Source: JAVBSC01 sp031547305
GTDB lineage: Bacteria; Desulfobacterota; Desulfovibrionia; Desulfovibrionales; Desulfovibrionaceae
DNA: 31,207 nucleotides
Direction of reading: 5' to 3'
Assembly (NCBI GenBank): GCA_031547305.1
Contig: JAVBSC010000009.1
Location: 1 to 31,207, forward strand
Position numbers and translations under genes: made by a program. Positions 15,666-23,219 of the stretch are shown piece after piece (the stretch's first letter is position 1; every line of letters starts with the position of its first letter). The notes beneath the pieces were generated by a model. The model searched no databases and was not told the origin of the DNA. It was given only the letters and a program-made list of their open reading frames with translations.

Positions 15666-16574
15666 TTACAGCAAAAAACTAGGACCTTTTTGTCCGCTTA
15701 TCGTCTGTCCGGACGCACCAGCGCCCATCCACAACATATCCCGGCAGGAACGCGCCAGAAAAATCGCTAAAGTGAAATCGCCCCTGCAAAGCGCCTTGCG
15801 CAGAGGCCGCAAAAAGCTCCAGATGATCCGCACCTTTGAGGGATTAGGCAGGGCGGGATTCGCCATGCTGATGAGTAGGTCGATAAAGGCGCTGTCCACG
15901 GCCTTTTTTTTGGGCCGCCGCTCCCTGTGGTGGCGGGCGAAAACACCCGGCGCCACGCCTATTTCATAGCCGTGAAAGCGCACCCGGTTCACATAGTCCT
16001 CGTCTTCGCCGTAATGGAAAAACAGGGGGTTGAACCCGCCCACGGTCAGCAAAGCTTCTCGGCTCAGAAGCCAGGCGGCGGCGATTCCTTTGCGGACCAA
16101 GTATACGTCGCGCGTTTGACCGCGCAGGGCGCTCAACAGCAGACCGGGGGAATTTTCCGGCGTACAGAGGCGGCCAAAGGCGTAATCCAGCTCATCGCCG
16201 GTCCCGTTCAGGTGAACCGGACTCAAGATGAGGCATTCAGGGTGTTGTTTCTGGATTTCCATGAGCCGTTGGATGCCTCCCAGGTCGATACTTGCGTCCT
16301 GGTTGAGCAAAAAGACATAGTCCGCCCCTTCTTCCAGCGCCTTTGCCAGGCCAAGATTGTTGGCCCGGCCGAAACCGAGATTTTTTTCGTTTTCGATAAG
16401 CTGGATATGCGGGTAGTCCTTCTTGAGGATGCCGACTGTCCCGTCTTGCGAAGCGTTGTCCACCACCACTATTTTCCAGCCCGGGGGCAGGTCCGCCGCC
16501 TGGCGGCAACAGATGGGGAGCCAGTGTTCCGCATTAAAAGTAATGATGAGGATGTGAACGCTCTCGTTATTCAT
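15666..16574 (-). CDS. Family 2 glycosyltransferase, WbbL/rhamnosyltransferase-like
   Basis: This is a cytoplasmic GT-A glycosyltransferase (302 aa) that uses a nucleotide sugar. The nucleotide site is VVVDNASQDGT (36-46), and NLGFGRANNLGL is typical of the rhamnosyltransferase branch. The DxD-type motif is LLNQDAS (89-95), and the acceptor-side GEDEDYVNR follows later. I start it at ATG 16574 because the fold begins there; the open frame continues far upstream without homology. It has normal high GC, unlike the methyltransferase behind it. The likely role is in O-antigen, capsule or flagellin glycan synthesis, which is inferred from the pairing. Confidence 0.86.
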   Translation of the reverse strand: MNNESVHILIITFNAEHWLPICCRQAADLPPGWKIVVVDNASQDGTVGILKKDYPHIQLIENEKNLGFGRANNLGLAKALEEGADYVFLLNQDASIDLGGIQRLMEIQKQHPECLILSPVHLNGTGDELDYAFGRLCTPENSPGLLLSALRGQTRDVYLVRKGIAAAWLLSREALLTVGGFNPLFFHYGEDEDYVNRVRFHGYEIGVAPGVFARHHRERRPKKKAVDSAFIDLLISMANPALPNPSKVRIIWSFLRPLRKALCRGDFTLAIFLARSCRDMLWMGAGASGQTISGQKGPSFLL

Positions 16575-16641
16575 GCCGTCCCGCCGTTGAATTCCGTAAA
16601 AGTATAGCCACCCATAACAGACGTATTGGCCAAAGGGAATC

Positions 16642-17067
16642 TCAGGGTGCTTTTTCCAGCGCCCGGCGCAGCAATGTAATTGGATGTACCGCCTCAATCC
16701 CGCCGCTGTGGCGCACCGGAGCGCCGCGCTCCTTCCATTTGCGCAGTTCCGCCAGGCTGCGGGCCGCGCTCGCCCGCGCGTCCTCCCAAAAGCCGTTGGC
16801 CGCCTGGGGCAGGCCACGACAACTGAATGCCGGCGGCGCTGCAACCTCGTAGCCGGCCATGTTCAGCACGCGGACTATGTCCAGGCCGCGGTCCGGATCG
16901 TAAAGATCCGCGAAGCGGCCGGGAAAAACACAGCCCGGCGCCGCAAGCCGGCCGGCTGCGCAAACGCGGCGAAGCGCCGGCGGAACGTTTTGGCGGCAAA
17001 ATCCGGCAGCGGCGCTTGCGCGCTTACCCCCAGCCTGTCCAGAATGAAGCGGATCGGCTTTCCGGCT
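16642..17067 (-). pseudogene. Remnant of a glpC-like CCG-domain iron-sulfur oxidoreductase gene
   Basis: Two minus-strand frames together look like GlpC, the iron-sulfur subunit C of anaerobic glycerol-3-phosphate dehydrogenase. The first frame (about 17067-16925) reads KPIRFILDRLGV and FAAKTFRRRFAAF. It then shifts by one base, near 16920, within a VFFPGC-type motif. The second frame gives DLYDPDRGLDIVRVLNMAGY and GLPQAANGF. Both cysteines of the cluster motifs are now Arg (FPGRF, SCRG). After GAPV the frame jumps straight to a C-terminal HPITLLRRAL, as in GlpC, so the second CCG domain is deleted. The N-terminal ferredoxin part is absent. The gene is not functional. The family assignment is from remembered motifs. 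Confidence 0.7.
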
Positions 17068-17217
17068 TCACGTTATGGCCGCGTGTTTCGCCACCCTCAT
17101 AATGCCCTGATAAAACAGAACGCGCCTTAAAGGCAAGGCGGAGCTCGATCAAATAAACTGATGGCCGATTGAATAATTTATGGGCGGGATGGTTGGAAAC
17201 GGGGAGCACGGGCTATC

Positions 17218-17368
17218 AGAGCATTTTAACTTTGAGATTAAGCAATGCAGGTGTTGTAGGCGCTATAGCGTTCAGCTTGCAACAATGCGTGATTTTCCAA
17301 ATAAACGATACGCTTCGCGGGAATCCACTTCGCATCTTCCGAGCAATTTCACTTTTAAATTGCTCTAA
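17218..17368 (-). mobile_element. MITE-like repeat, copy 1
   Basis: This 151-bp non-coding element is bounded by inverted ends: AGAGCATTTTAA at 17218 and the complement of AGAGCAATTTAA ending at 17366. The right end also folds on itself (GAGCAATTT at 17341-17349 with AAATTGCTC at 17357-17365). A 10-bp palindrome CGCTATAGCG lies inside. The same plan recurs at 26839-26967. It has no transposase gene and no obvious target duplication. It abuts rlmN and supplies that gene's stop codon. Confidence 0.5.
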
Positions 17369-18435
17369 CATCGCGAAGTCGCTCGGTTTATATAGTCCGT
17401 TTTCAGCTGGCCGCATGCAGCGGCAATGTCAGCGCCCTTGCTCTTGCGCAGCACGGCGGTGACGCCTTTGGACCAGAGGTGTTTTTCAAAGGCCAGAATG
17501 CGCTCCGGGGTGGGGGGGGAATAGGGCGAGCCTTCGGCCGCGTTGTAAGCAATCAGATTAAGCTTGGCCTTGATGCGCGCCAGCAGGCGCACCAGTTCTC
17601 TGGCTTCGGCCAGGGAGTCGTTCACCCCGCCCAGGAGCAGGTAGTCAAAGGTGAGGCGTTCCCTGGTCTTAAGGGGGTAGCGCTCCAAAGCGGCTATAAG
17701 CTCCGGCAGGGGCCAGCGGGCCGCCTTGGGCATTATCCGCTCGCGCAGGGCCTGGGTGGGCGCGTGCAGGGACACGGCCAGGTAAGCCAGGTTGGATTCA
17801 CCCAGTTCGGCCAGGCCATTTTCTATGCCGCAGGTGGATACGGTAATCTTGCGGGGGGAAAAATTCAGGCCCTGGCCGCTGTTCAAAGTTTCCAGGCCGC
17901 GCATCAGCTCTCGGAAGTTCAACAGGGGTTCTCCCATGCCCATGAACACCAGATTGCGCAATTCCGGCGCGTCTTCCCGCCGGAGCAGCCAATCACGGGC
18001 CAGCAACACCTGGCCCAAAATTTCCGCCATGCTCATGTTGCGCGTAAATCCCATTTTGCCGGTGCTGCAAAAAGTGCAGCCCATGGCGCAGCCTACTTGG
18101 CAAGACAGGCACTGGGACATGCGCAAAACCCCCTGCTGGGACTCGCTGGGAATGAGCACGCTTTCCACTAGCGCGCCGTCCGCCAGGCGGAGCAGGAATT
18201 TGACCGTGCCGTCCCGGCTGGTTTTTGTTTCCGCCAGTTCCGGCCAGGTGATGCGCGCCAGAGCCGCGAGTTTTTTCCTGGTCTTAAGGGAAACGTCGCT
18301 CATTTCCGCAAAGGAGCGTGCGCCTTTCTGCCACAGCCATTGCCAGATCTGGCCGGCCCGGAAGGCCGGCTCTCCCAGATCCCGGCTGATGAAATCCTTG
18401 AGTTCCGGCAGCGTGAGATTCAGAATGTCAATCAT
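17365..18435 (-). CDS. rlmN: Dual-specificity 23S rRNA/tRNA adenine-C2 methyltransferase RlmN
   Basis: This radical-SAM enzyme (356 aa) methylates A2503 of 23S rRNA and A37 of some tRNAs at C2. The radical-SAM cluster cysteines are Cys116, Cys120 and Cys123 in GCAMGCTFCSTGKMGF. The catalytic C-terminal cysteine is Cys341 in AACGQLK. GMGEPLLN and NLIAYN are further family signatures. The start codon shares ATGA with the paaK stop, so translation is coupled. The last residues after GQLKTD run into the flanking repeat, whose terminal TAG is used as stop. The tail may therefore be altered, but all active residues are intact. Confidence 0.95.
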   Translation of the reverse strand: MIDILNLTLPELKDFISRDLGEPAFRAGQIWQWLWQKGARSFAEMSDVSLKTRKKLAALARITWPELAETKTSRDGTVKFLLRLADGALVESVLIPSESQQGVLRMSQCLSCQVGCAMGCTFCSTGKMGFTRNMSMAEILGQVLLARDWLLRREDAPELRNLVFMGMGEPLLNFRELMRGLETLNSGQGLNFSPRKITVSTCGIENGLAELGESNLAYLAVSLHAPTQALRERIMPKAARWPLPELIAALERYPLKTRERLTFDYLLLGGVNDSLAEARELVRLLARIKAKLNLIAYNAAEGSPYSPPTPERILAFEKHLWSKGVTAVLRKSKGADIAAACGQLKTDYINRATSRC

Positions 18436-19751
18436 GATTTCACATGCCGGCCCATGTCGGGATTTCGGCGGTCTTCCACGCGCACGGCCTTGCCTTCGCT
18501 CTGGGGCAGGCTGTTTTTTTCCACCAGGTCCACTCTGGGGGTGACCAGGATTTCATTCGCCAGCTCGCGGGCGATGCGGCGCCGCAGAGTGTGCAGTTCG
18601 CGCATGTCTTCCACAAAGAACTCATCGCGGATTTCTACCTGCACACGCAACTCGTCGCGCTCGTTTTCCCGCTCCAGAATGATCAGGTAATTTTGCTCCA
18701 CTTCGGAAAACGACAGCAAAACCTGTTCGATCTGCATGGGGTAGATGTTGCAGCCCTTGATGATGAACATGTCGTCCGACCGGCCCAGGATGCGGTCAAT
18801 ACGCCGGTGTTTGCGGCCGCAGGGACATTCGCCTGGCAGAAAGCGCGTCAGATCCTTGGTGCGGTAGCGCAGGATGGGCATGCCCCGGCGGGTCAGCGTA
18901 GTCATGACCAGTTCGCCGGTTTCACCGTCCGGCACGGGCTCCAGGGTTTTCGGGTGCACGATTTCCGCTATGTAGGCGTCTTCCCAGACGTGCATGCCGT
19001 TCTGGGCCAGGCATTCAAAGGCCACGCCAGGGCCGTTCATTTCTGAAAGGCCGTAAGAATTGTAGGCTTTTACGCCAAGCAGGTATTCAATGCGCTGACG
19101 GGCTTCCTCCGTGTGCGGCTCCGCGCCGATCAGGGCGACGCGCGGCGGCAGATCCCTTGGTTCGCATTCGTCTTCGGCCATGGCCGCGCCCAGGTACAGA
19201 GCGTAGGAAGGGATTATGTGCAGGGCGGTGACGTTCAGATCCCGAATCAGCTTGAGCTGGCGCTTGGTGTTGCCCGCGCCGGCCGGAATGGTCAGGCAGC
19301 CCAGGCGCTCCGCCCCGGCATGGATGCCCAGCCCGCCGGTAAACAGGCCGTAGCCCGCGATGTTTTGGAACACGTCGTCGCGGCGCAGCCCGACCATGTG
19401 CATGCAGCGGGCCATCAGATCCGCCCAGGTGTTCAGATCCTCCTGGGTGTGCTGGACCACCACGGGCGAACCGGTGGTGCCGCTGGAAGCGTGCAGGCGC
19501 ACGATCTCGCGGCGCGGCACGGTGAGCAGGCCGTCCGGGTACTGAGCGCGCAGATCGTCCTTGGTGGTAAAGGGAATACGGCGCAGGTCATCCAGGCTGC
19601 GGATGCTCTCCGGGCCAAGGCCCAGGCCCCCCAGGCGCTGGGAGTAAAAGGGGGAGCGCAGAGCCTGGGACAGGGTGTTTTTAAGCCGGGTAAGCTGGGC
19701 AGCGGCAATCTGTTCGCGGGTCCAGGTTTCCGCAACGTCAAAGAATTCCAT
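18432..19751 (-). CDS. paaK: Phenylacetate-CoA ligase family protein
   Basis: This adenylate-forming enzyme (439 aa, standard for PaaK) makes an aryl-CoA from an aromatic acid, ATP and CoA. The AMP-binding loop is SSGTTGSP (89-96). YGLSEMNGPG and the C-terminal hinge region RSDDMFIIKGCNIYP are diagnostic of PaaK. An AAGGAAC site precedes the ATG. In sulfate reducers such genes often occur alone, near indolepyruvate or phenylpyruvate oxidoreductase genes, but none is present here. It follows a small membrane protein gene by 42 nt and overlaps rlmN by 4 nt. The exact acid is not known. Confidence 0.93.
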   Translation of the reverse strand: MEFFDVAETWTREQIAAAQLTRLKNTLSQALRSPFYSQRLGGLGLGPESIRSLDDLRRIPFTTKDDLRAQYPDGLLTVPRREIVRLHASSGTTGSPVVVQHTQEDLNTWADLMARCMHMVGLRRDDVFQNIAGYGLFTGGLGIHAGAERLGCLTIPAGAGNTKRQLKLIRDLNVTALHIIPSYALYLGAAMAEDECEPRDLPPRVALIGAEPHTEEARQRIEYLLGVKAYNSYGLSEMNGPGVAFECLAQNGMHVWEDAYIAEIVHPKTLEPVPDGETGELVMTTLTRRGMPILRYRTKDLTRFLPGECPCGRKHRRIDRILGRSDDMFIIKGCNIYPMQIEQVLLSFSEVEQNYLIILERENERDELRVQVEIRDEFFVEDMRELHTLRRRIARELANEILVTPRVDLVEKNSLPQSEGKAVRVEDRRNPDMGRHVKS

Positions 19752-19793
19752 GGATGTTCCTTTTGGACGGTTTGAAACTTCGGTTGTCCGAGC

Positions 19794-20096
19794 TTACTTG
19801 CCGGGCGCTCCAGCCGTGGCGTTCACCTGGGCCGGGGAGCCGCCCGCCGCGTTGCCGGCCACGACTCCGGTCACGGCTGTTCCATTAACGGTGGCGTTAA
19901 TCTGAGCGTCTGAGTATTGCGGCATTTCCAGCGGCTCTATGATGGAAGAGAAATACAAGAACATAGCTCCGCTGAGGGCCAGAATGATCACCCGGCGCGG
20001 CGGCACGGGGTAACCCGCCTTTTTCCGGAAATGGGCGAAAACCGCACAGGCGAACAAAGCCAGGCCGCAGATGGTCAGAGTGTATTTCAGCAGCAT
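19794..20096 (-). CDS. Small membrane protein of unknown function
   Basis: This 100-aa protein has two hydrophobic helices at about residues 4-22 and 35-53, separated by a basic loop (HFRKKAGYPVPPRR). The tail is Ala/Gly/Asn-rich with repeated NATVNGTA- and NATAGA-like units and is probably outside the membrane. A GAAGG site precedes the ATG. It is first in a minus-strand unit with paaK and rlmN. I do not recognise the family. Coding is supported by the ribosome site, the spacing and the membrane pattern. Confidence 0.65.
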   Translation of the reverse strand: MLLKYTLTICGLALFACAVFAHFRKKAGYPVPPRRVIILALSGAMFLYFSSIIEPLEMPQYSDAQINATVNGTAVTGVVAGNAAGGSPAQVNATAGAPGK

Positions 20097-20364
20097 ATTT
20101 TTACCTTCGGCAATAAAAAGGCATATTTAACTGACAATTGAAATTATAAACAGCACTAAATTACTAATATGCTTAAATAATTAATAATATAAATTAACTG
20201 CCCGCGTGTCAACCAAGTCGTCCGGACAGGCACAGGCTGTCATCCTGGCCGATTTTTGCCGTGCGGAGGGGGAAATCCGGCTTGCGCGGGAATTAGTTCT
20301 GGATTTTCTCTCTCTTATGGAGTCTACTGTCGGACGCGTCTGTTGTCATGGAGAAAATATTCTG
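20097..20364. other. AT-rich divergent intergenic region
   Basis: This 268-nt stretch lies between the minus-strand small membrane protein gene and the plus-strand exporter gene. The part at 20110-20200 is very AT-rich and has several TATAAT-like hexamers on both strands, so it probably holds both promoters, but no pair with good spacing stands out. The exporter frame is open back to a GTG at 20206, without homology. Confidence 0.5.
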
Positions 20365-21264
20365 ATGAACGCCGGTTTCAAAACTACTTCCGCCCTGGAT
20401 CTTACGGCCAGCGCCGCTCTGCTGGCGGCGGCCATTCTTTGGGCCAGTTCTTTTGTGGCCATGAAGCTGGCCTTGCAGGGCTTTCACCCCATGGCCATGA
20501 TTTTTATGCGTATGGCCGTGGCCTGCCTGAGCTTTTTGTTTTTATGGCGCCGGCTTTTTCATACTTTCCATTATCAGGCTGGGGACTGGAAGCTTTTTGT
20601 GGGCATGGGCCTGGCCGAGCCCTGTCTATATTTTATTTTCGAAGCCTATGCCCTGCGCTATACCTCGGCTTCGCAGGCCGGGATGGTTGTGAGCATCATG
20701 CCGCTCCTGGTGGCGGTGGCCGCTTTCTTCATTTTAAAGGAAAAAATGAGCCGGGCGATGCTGGCCGGACTTTTGACGGCCGTGGCCGGAGTGCTCCTGC
20801 TCAGCCTGACCTCTGAAGGCGAGGCGTCCGCGCCCAATCCCATTCTGGGCAACGGCCTGGAGCTTCTGGCCATGTGTTGCGCCACAGTGTACACGATTTG
20901 CGCCAATCGCCTGACCCGCCGCTATTCCCCGCTTTTTGTCACCGCTGTGCAGGCTTTTTTGGGGCTGATCTTCTTTGCGCCAATCGTTATTATTATGGGA
21001 GTCTGGCCGCCGGACTGGCCGCCTGTTCCCACCCTGGCCGTGGCTTACCTGGGCGTGGGCATAACCATTGGAGCTTACGGCCTGTACAACTTCGGCGTCA
21101 GCCGCCTGCCGGCCGGCCAGGCGGCCGCCTACACAAATCTTATTCCGGTGTTTACCCTGATTATGGGATATTTCATTCTGGATGAAACATTGTTGCCCAT
21201 CCAGTACTGCGCCTGCGTTCTGGTGCTGGGCGGGGTCATGCTCAGCCAGTGCCGCCGAGGCTGA
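20365..21264 (+). CDS. EamA/DMT-family transporter
   Basis: This inner-membrane metabolite exporter or permease of the drug/metabolite superfamily has 299 aa with ten predicted helices formed from two EamA repeats. WASSFVAMKLALQGFHPM in helix 1 and the second-repeat AYLGVGITIGAYGLYNFGVSRLPAGQAA are typical. I start it at ATG 20365, where the fold begins. A GGAG lies 11-14 nt upstream, a little far. The gene ends 4 nt before the convergent glycosyltransferase stop. The substrate is not predictable; amino acids or small metabolites are usual. Confidence 0.9.
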   Translation: MNAGFKTTSALDLTASAALLAAAILWASSFVAMKLALQGFHPMAMIFMRMAVACLSFLFLWRRLFHTFHYQAGDWKLFVGMGLAEPCLYFIFEAYALRYTSASQAGMVVSIMPLLVAVAAFFILKEKMSRAMLAGLLTAVAGVLLLSLTSEGEASAPNPILGNGLELLAMCCATVYTICANRLTRRYSPLFVTAVQAFLGLIFFAPIVIIMGVWPPDWPPVPTLAVAYLGVGITIGAYGLYNFGVSRLPAGQAAAYTNLIPVFTLIMGYFILDETLLPIQYCACVLVLGGVMLSQCRRG

Positions 21265-21268
21265 AGCG

Positions 21269-22471
21269 TTATCCGAGCATGGCCCGCATGGCTTCGATTT
21301 TCTTCCGCCAGGCCTCATCCTTCCCAACTTCGCGGCAAAGAAGCAGAGTCTGTAAAAAATCCAGCAAATCCGCAGCCTCCGCCTTCTGATCCCTGGCCAG
21401 GTGAATATAAAAAAGCTCTTCGTAGCTTCTGGGCATTTCCTCGTAACGCAGGGCCTGGCATATAAATGTTTCCGCCCGATCCGGCAGGCCCCGCAACCGG
21501 GCCAGCTTGGCCCGCAAAATCCACATCTCTGCTGACGAAGCATGCAGCATGGCCGCGTAATTCAGGCAGATCTGGGCTTTATCCAGCTCCTTTTCGCCGG
21601 CCAGTTCAACCGCCTTGTCCATCAGGGCGGGCCATTCTTCCGCCGGCCCGCAGGGAGAATCCGCCAGAGGCAGGGCGGGTTCGGCCAGAGCCCTGGAAAG
21701 CTCCGGCAAACGGCGGAGTATGGTTGTCTCATCCTGCCAAGGCTCCGCAAACTGTATGTAAAAATCGCCGTACTGCCGGCGCAGGCTTTCCAGCGCGGTA
21801 TCCGAACGCCCGCGCAACAGCTTTTCTTCCCAATCCTGCTGCGACTTGAAGTAATAATGGTTTATCCAGGCCGAGCCGTATTCCGGCTGACTGAACGGTG
21901 TATCCGATGGCAACGGCCGGTGCCGCGCGTTTACGCAAAATTCGCCGGGTTTATACAGAAAATTGTGCGGCCTGCTCACGCTAAAGGTTCTGGCCGGTTG
22001 CACAAAGCTTTTAACGTGCAGATGGATCTGCGCTTTCTCCGGGTAAGCCTGGGTGTAGTTGGCTATGACCGGGCCGGCCGGTTTTTGGATATGCACGTTT
22101 GAGCCGAACAGGCGCCAGTTCAGAGCCAGTCCGGCATAATTCTCGTATTCTGATAAAAAGACCCGCAGATCGTCGTCTTTTTTCAGGCAGACGAATTCAT
22201 CAAGATCCAGAAAGCCGATCCATTTGAACTGTTCCCCAAAATTGTCCAGGCAATGCTGGTAAGCCTGCATTTGCATAGCCTGGCCGGGCAGCACGAGCAG
22301 AGTGATGTTTTTTTGCGCCCCGAATTCCTTGAGCCTGTGGCGTATTGGATAAGCGCTGAAGTTGTCGTAAATGATAAAGTGCTCCACACCCAGCAGACTG
22401 TGGTAGCAGATCCACTCCCGCAGGGAGGCGTCTTCATCCTTGGCGATGCAGCACAGGGCCAGGTAGCGCAT
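21269..22471 (-). CDS. GT92-like (Glyco_tranf_2_4) glycosyltransferase with helical-repeat tail
   Basis: This two-part protein has 400 aa. Residues 1-240 fit the Glyco_tranf_2_4/GT92-like fold: CCIAKDEDASLREWICYH at the start, then DNFS, then the metal motif FLDLDEF (87-93). INHYYFKSQQDWEEKLLRG is the usual family end motif. Residues 280-400 are Leu/Ala-rich helix pairs like TPR repeats. A strong AAGGGGG site precedes the ATG. It stands alone on the minus strand, so acceptor and pathway are unknown; a surface polysaccharide is the likeliest. Confidence 0.82.
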   Translation of the reverse strand: MRYLALCCIAKDEDASLREWICYHSLLGVEHFIIYDNFSAYPIRHRLKEFGAQKNITLLVLPGQAMQMQAYQHCLDNFGEQFKWIGFLDLDEFVCLKKDDDLRVFLSEYENYAGLALNWRLFGSNVHIQKPAGPVIANYTQAYPEKAQIHLHVKSFVQPARTFSVSRPHNFLYKPGEFCVNARHRPLPSDTPFSQPEYGSAWINHYYFKSQQDWEEKLLRGRSDTALESLRRQYGDFYIQFAEPWQDETTILRRLPELSRALAEPALPLADSPCGPAEEWPALMDKAVELAGEKELDKAQICLNYAAMLHASSAEMWILRAKLARLRGLPDRAETFICQALRYEEMPRSYEELFYIHLARDQKAEAADLLDFLQTLLLCREVGKDEAWRKKIEAMRAMLG

Positions 22472-22590
22472 CTGGATAACCCCCTTACTTAATAAATATC
22501 CGGATTACTTGCGCCGCGTCGCGCTGTCAAGGCAACGGTCCCGTTGGCATAAGCGATATGCGGCGTTGAAACTCTCGATTCAGCCGGGCC

Positions 22591-22619
22591 TTGTCCTAAG
22601 GCCTTTCCTGCGCTATTTT
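22591..22619 (+). promoter_or_regulatory. Possible promoter of fxsA-rhomboid-comEC
   Basis: TTGTCC (22591-22596) and TATTTT (22614-22619) are 17 nt apart, each matching four of six consensus bases. It lies about 50 nt before fxsA and is the best candidate in this 196-nt divergent gap. Confidence 0.35.
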
Positions 22620-22667
22620 AAATCTGGCCCGGCTTGATCCCGCCCGCGCCGGACGCCAAGGAACATC

Positions 22668-23219
22668 ATGAAAATACTGCCCTTTCTGTTTTTACCCATT
22701 CTTGAACTTTACCTGCTCATAAAAGTCGGGGAGCGTATTGGCGCCCTGCCCGTGCTTGCCCTGCTGTTCGCCTCCGCCAGCCTTGGCGCCTGGCTGGTGA
22801 AGCGCCACAGCCTTCTGAGGTTTGACCGGGCCATGGCAAGCCTGGCCGCCGGCGACCCTTCGACCACAGGTCTGCGGGACGGCCTGCTGCTCCTGCTGGC
22901 CGGCTTTTTGTTCATTTTTCCCGGCTTTCTCACTGATTTTTTTGGCCTTTTGCTGTTGCTGCCGCCCTTGCGCAAACTTCTCGGCGGTTTTGTCATGGAC
23001 CAGGCCCGCAAGCGCTTCAATTTTACCGGGGGCGTGTACGGGTTTCGATCCGGCTCCACTGGAGCGACTTTTGATTGCCGGGGCTTTGCCTCCGCCCGGC
23101 CGGACCAGCCGGAAGAAGGCTTCACGGTTATTGATTGCGAAGCCAGCGAGGTGCCGACGCATCCGGAAAACGCATCGGATCCCCAGTCCAGGCCTCTGCG
23201 GGACAAAAAAGACGAATGA
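22668..23219 (+). CDS. fxsA: FxsA family membrane protein
   Basis: This inner-membrane protein (183 aa) is related to E. coli FxsA/YtzA, whose overproduction relieves phage T7 exclusion by F plasmids. Its native role is unclear. Family motifs include LPILELYLLIKVGERIG near the N-terminus and LFIFPGFLTDFFGLLLLLPP near residues 81-100. Three or four hydrophobic segments are followed by a charged tail of about 60 residues. An AAGGAAC site precedes the ATG. It overlaps the rhomboid gene by an ATGA junction. Confidence 0.9.
   Translation: MKILPFLFLPILELYLLIKVGERIGALPVLALLFASASLGAWLVKRHSLLRFDRAMASLAAGDPSTTGLRDGLLLLLAGFLFIFPGFLTDFFGLLLLLPPLRKLLGGFVMDQARKRFNFTGGVYGFRSGSTGATFDCRGFASARPDQPEEGFTVIDCEASEVPTHPENASDPQSRPLRDKKDE

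Noticed and set aside
19113..19775. 220-aa plus-strand frame opposite paaK
   Set aside because: paaK on the other strand is complete with catalytic motifs; this frame has none.
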